DNA of 64,000 nucleotides, from positions 1 through 64,000 of the forward strand of contig DVDU01000199.1 of the NCBI GenBank assembly GCA_015296065.1. Direction: 5' to 3'. Below are positions 61,915-64,000 of the stretch, piece after piece. Source of the DNA: Oscillatoriaceae cyanobacterium M33_DOE_052 (GTDB taxonomy: Bacteria > Cyanobacteriota > Cyanobacteriia > Cyanobacteriales > Laspinemataceae). How positions within the stretch are numbered: position 1 is the stretch's first letter; every line of letters begins with the position of its first letter. A program made the position numbers and the translations under genes. The notes under the pieces are model-generated. The model was not told the origin of the DNA. It was given only the letters and a program-made list of their open reading frames with translations, and ran no database searches.

Positions 61915-62590
61915 CTAATTGTGCCGGACTAAAAACATCACAGCGACACCGGTTTTAATATTAAACACATTGCCGCTAGTATCGCCACTGCGGATGTCAA
62001 CACCCACATCTATAATATAGACAAAATCCAACTCTTTGTCAACTACTTTCCTAAATCCATCAAAGGCTTTACGGTCAATGAAAGAGCGATTAGTGATAAA
62101 AGCGATGAGGCCATTATTTTCACCTAAGCAGTTTGCTGCCCATCGGTAGAATCGTAAATACATATCATAGATGGCGATTTGGTTTGGGGCTGCCCCCGCT
62201 TTATACGCCTGGGAGAAATTTTCATAAACCACTTTAATAAACCTTTGCTTTTCGTGGTAAGGTTTGCTTTTCGTGGTGGTTAGCGATGTTTTGCGCTTGG
62301 CGACGAATTACGGCATAGTAATGTTCTATACTCTTGAGTATCTGGCGGTGGGTCTCTCTGGTGAAAAAGGTGTTGATTATCTGCGAGATTTCCCTGGCTA
62401 GATGTTCTCTCAATTGAGTATTGCTGTCTTCTTGCTGGCTGATTAGGTGACGCAAGGATGCGATAATATGGGTAATGTCTTGTTTAAATTGGGTAATCGC
62501 AGCGCGAAATTCCTGCGTTTCTAGATGTTCAGACTCGCCAAAATTTGTCAGAAATTCATCTAATCTTGCTAGAAGATAGCAGAGCAGCCT
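61915..62590 (-). pseudogene. N-terminal and methylase remnant of a type ISP restriction-modification enzyme
   Basis: Two frames read on from each other. Frame one (about 62590-62234) covers DEFLTNFGESEHLETQEF, FKQDITHIIASLRHLIS and SIEHYYAVIRRQAQNIANHHEKQ. Frame two (62232-61915) covers VVYENFSQAYK, then YLRFYRWAANCLGENNGLIAFITNRSFIDRKAFDGFRKVVDKE, VYIIDVGVDIRSGD and IKTGVAVMFLV. The join is a frameshift caused by a 19-bp duplication. The part between VYENFSQAYK and the methylase C-half, which should contain the NPPY motif and SAM site, is deleted. The helicase/nuclease N-terminus is also absent. Non-functional. Confidence 0.82.
62244..62276. repeat. 19-bp tandem duplication causing a frameshift
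   Basis: TTTGCTTTTCGTGG occurs at 62244-62257 and 62263-62276, offset by 19 bp. On the minus strand the duplicated sense is HHEKQ. Removing one copy restores a continuous HHEKQRFIKVVYENF frame. Confidence 0.85.
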
Positions 62591-62660
62591 TACTGAAAAA
62601 TCTCGCTAAGGAATTATCCTTAGTTGATGGTTGGGGGTGGATGAAATGTCTCTTACGTAC

Positions 62661-63059
62661 CTAAACTTGCACAATCAAAGGTAATTTAGACGGCTGCCCC
62701 ACAGGAGCAAACAGCTCCGCTGCGACATCAGCCACTTTTTCTGGTCCAGCGGCTTGCAATTGGCTGAGAATCGCGGCACTGTCATCAATTAATTGCTCGA
62801 CGTTGATGCTAAAATAAGTGGGCTGATAATGGCGCAGACGGCTGATGCCTTCTCCGAGTAGAATGGCGGCACCACGCCAATTATGGTTGGTCAGGTGATA
62901 GAGGGCAACAGAAATTTGGAGGACGCCTTGATAAAAGTTTTTTTCGGCCTGAGACGCCTCCATCCACAAAAGTTCTAAAGTATCGTGGCAGGCGTAAAAA
63001 TTCCGCTGATTAAACTGGTTTACGCCTTGCCAAAATTCTGGGGGGATTTCTGAGGACAT
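62661..63059 (-). CDS. DUF309 domain protein
   Basis: 132 aa helical protein. Signature: FWQGVNQFNQRNFYACHDTLELLWMEA, followed by EKNFYQGVLQISVALYHLTNHNWRGAAILLGEGISRL. The His and acidic residues of HDTLE and of the second helix pair are conserved in DUF309, whose function is unknown. Starts one base after the ftrC stop codon on the same strand, so the two are translationally adjacent, an arrangement that suggests co-transcription with ftrC. Confidence 0.9.
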   Translation of the reverse strand: MSSEIPPEFWQGVNQFNQRNFYACHDTLELLWMEASQAEKNFYQGVLQISVALYHLTNHNWRGAAILLGEGISRLRHYQPTYFSINVEQLIDDSAAILSQLQAAGPEKVADVAAELFAPVGQPSKLPLIVQV

Positions 63060-63060
63060 C

Positions 63061-63426
63061 TCACTTGAGGTTTTCTCTGGCAGCTTGGAGGTCTTCCATC
63101 GAGATTTCCTGTTTGTCGCCAGCGAAATCGTTATCGGGGGTAAGAAATAACATGCAGTGACATTCCTTGCGCTCGCGCATGGGGATGCAAGGGCAGTTCC
63201 AGTATGCTGCTTTGGCTTCGGCTTCTTTGTCTTCGTAGTGGCGACAGGGACAGAGGGGAGAGCCTAGGTCATCTTTGTGCTTTGCCAATCCCTCGATGAC
63301 TACGGCAGTAACGGAGGGGTCTAGGCAAAAGTACGTACCAGTGCGCTGGGCGTACTGCTCGGAGAATTTCTTCATTGCCTCCAGGTTTTTCTCGCTGGAT
63401 AGCTTGCTGGTTTCTGTTGCTGCCAT
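63061..63426 (-). CDS. ftrC: Ferredoxin-thioredoxin reductase catalytic beta subunit
   Basis: 121 aa. With FtrV it passes electrons from photosynthetic ferredoxin through a 4Fe-4S cluster and redox disulfide to thioredoxin, which regulates Calvin-cycle enzymes. All ligand and active-site cysteines are present in the conserved order: FCLDP, LCPCRHYEDKEAE, WNCPCIPMRERKECHCMLFL. The ATG giving MAATETSKL was used; a further in-frame start lies 12 codons upstream. DUF309 follows directly. Confidence 0.97.
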   Translation of the reverse strand: MAATETSKLSSEKNLEAMKKFSEQYAQRTGTYFCLDPSVTAVVIEGLAKHKDDLGSPLCPCRHYEDKEAEAKAAYWNCPCIPMRERKECHCMLFLTPDNDFAGDKQEISMEDLQAARENLK

Positions 63427-63882
63427 AACTAATGTCTGTTGCTTGGGTTTGTCTGAAAGCATTCTACCCTAATCTGTGGATCCCAGGAATAGGGATTTTT
63501 GATGATGAGGTGCCGATCGGGCAGGGGGGTCTGGGGCTAATAATTCCAGGTCTGGTGATGGTATTGCCTGCTCGATCGCACTACAGGTATGGTTTACACA
63601 GAAACTACACCCGAGGCCAAGAAGCGCAAAGACTACTGCCAAAGCCCAACAGCTCCCGATCGGCAGTATTGTACAATCTTACCAGGGTTCACGATGCGGG
63701 TGTATCTGACAGCTACAGTCTAGAAAGGTAAAAACAGCCTAGCGAGGTTCGTGGGGCTGTATGGGGCTGAGCCTCGGTCGGCCACAGACAAAAGTCACAC
63801 ATGAGAAAGCGGTGGCTGTTGTTTGCCCGTCTAGAAAAAGTCCCGAAAGCTCGAAACCACGCCATAGCACGGATTTTTATTC
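63427..63882. other. 455-bp divergent intergenic region
   Basis: Between ftrC and the next plus-strand gene. A 99-codon plus frame (63432-63731) has no recognisable features. A GAGGTTCGTGGGGCTGTATGGGGCTGAGCCTCGG stretch near 63740 can form a hairpin, but it is not a tRNA. An unannotated small RNA is possible; nothing firmer is visible. Confidence 0.45.
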
Positions 63883-64000
63883 ATGTGGGATGTAATTCAA
63901 TCTTGGTTGAGCGTTTCTCTGTTCATCAAGAAACGCTGGGTTGGCTACTTGATCGCGGCGGGGATTTACGGTCTGATTCTAATTTTGCCCATGCCGGGAG
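63883..64000 (+). CDS. Start of an unrecognised membrane protein (cut by window end)
   Basis: Only the first 39 codons are present. They read MWDVIQSWLSVSLFIKKRW, then VGYLIAAGIYGLILILPMPG, with an open frame to the last base. A basic KKRW precedes a hydrophobic segment, so an N-terminal membrane helix is likely. Family not recognised. No strong ribosome site is seen within 15 bp of the ATG. Confidence 0.6.
   Translation, partial: MWDVIQSWLSVSLFIKKRWVGYLIAAGIYGLILILPMPG

Noticed and set aside
63740..63790. Possible tRNA or small RNA in the GAGGTTCGTGGGGCTG region
   Set aside because: It folds into a simple hairpin but lacks a cloverleaf and anticodon arm; no evidence strong enough for an RNA call.

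Overview
The window is chromosomal DNA of a filamentous cyanobacterium of the Oscillatoria/Planktothrix/Microcoleus kind. Several things support this: a CIRCE-controlled groEL, a cyanobacterial RNase P RNA, an SLH-OprB outer-membrane porin, Gun4, the bicarbonate-related protein IctB, the CO2-uptake NDH-1 operon (ndhF/ndhD/cup), the ferredoxin-thioredoxin reductase catalytic subunit, frequent GCGATCGC (HIP1) sites, and dense families of short dispersed repeats, including heptameric STRR sequences. No tRNA or rRNA gene, prophage or intact transposase was seen.

Layout. 1-5.3 kb: tandem palindromic repeats, CIRCE and groEL, corA, two small conserved or hypothetical genes, and rnpB. 5.3-9.2 kb: porin, rnc and a Gfo/Idh/MocA oxidoreductase. 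9.2-20.6 kb: a Cache-type histidine kinase, a P/G/N-rich membrane protein, icd, a LuxR-type response regulator, a heptose-type nucleotidyltransferase, gun4 and a GAF histidine kinase homologue lacking its phospho-acceptor histidine. 20.7-24.8 kb: ictB, then the LPS export genes lptA-lptB-lptF on the minus strand. 25-38 kb, all minus strand: a Ser/Thr kinase with seven WD40 repeats, a coiled-coil membrane protein, a CHASE2 histidine kinase, a DUF928 protein, a TPR-CHAT peptidase-like protein, a two-partner-secretion exoprotein and a small secreted Cys-rich peptide. 38-53 kb: DUF58, PilT-like ATPase, a hypothetical gene, typA, a pentapeptide-repeat protein, a conserved cyanobacterial/plastid-type membrane protein, an FGE-sulfatase-domain protein, a large multi-sensor histidine kinase, a YdcF-type protein, a soluble fasciclin protein (possible CupS) and a Uma2 protein. 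54-60.3 kb, minus strand: the CO2-uptake cluster ndhF - Tat-exported beta-carbonic anhydrase - ndhD - CDP-alcohol phosphatidyltransferase - cup. 60.8-62.6 kb: a decayed type ISP restriction-modification gene interrupted by a vapBC module whose toxin gene is itself broken. 62.6-64 kb: a DUF309 gene, ftrC and the start of an unrecognised gene.

Themes. Carbon acquisition dominates: the NDH-1MS genes with an embedded carbonic anhydrase, a fasciclin gene that could encode CupS, and ictB elsewhere. A second block (CHASE2 sensor, DUF928, CHAT peptidase, TPS exoprotein, Cys-rich peptide) looks like an envelope or secretion module of unknown purpose. Intergenic space is crowded with hairpin-forming repeats of at least five families, some of which supply start codons or extend reading frames of neighbouring genes. 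All identifications are by reading the sequence; no database search was run.
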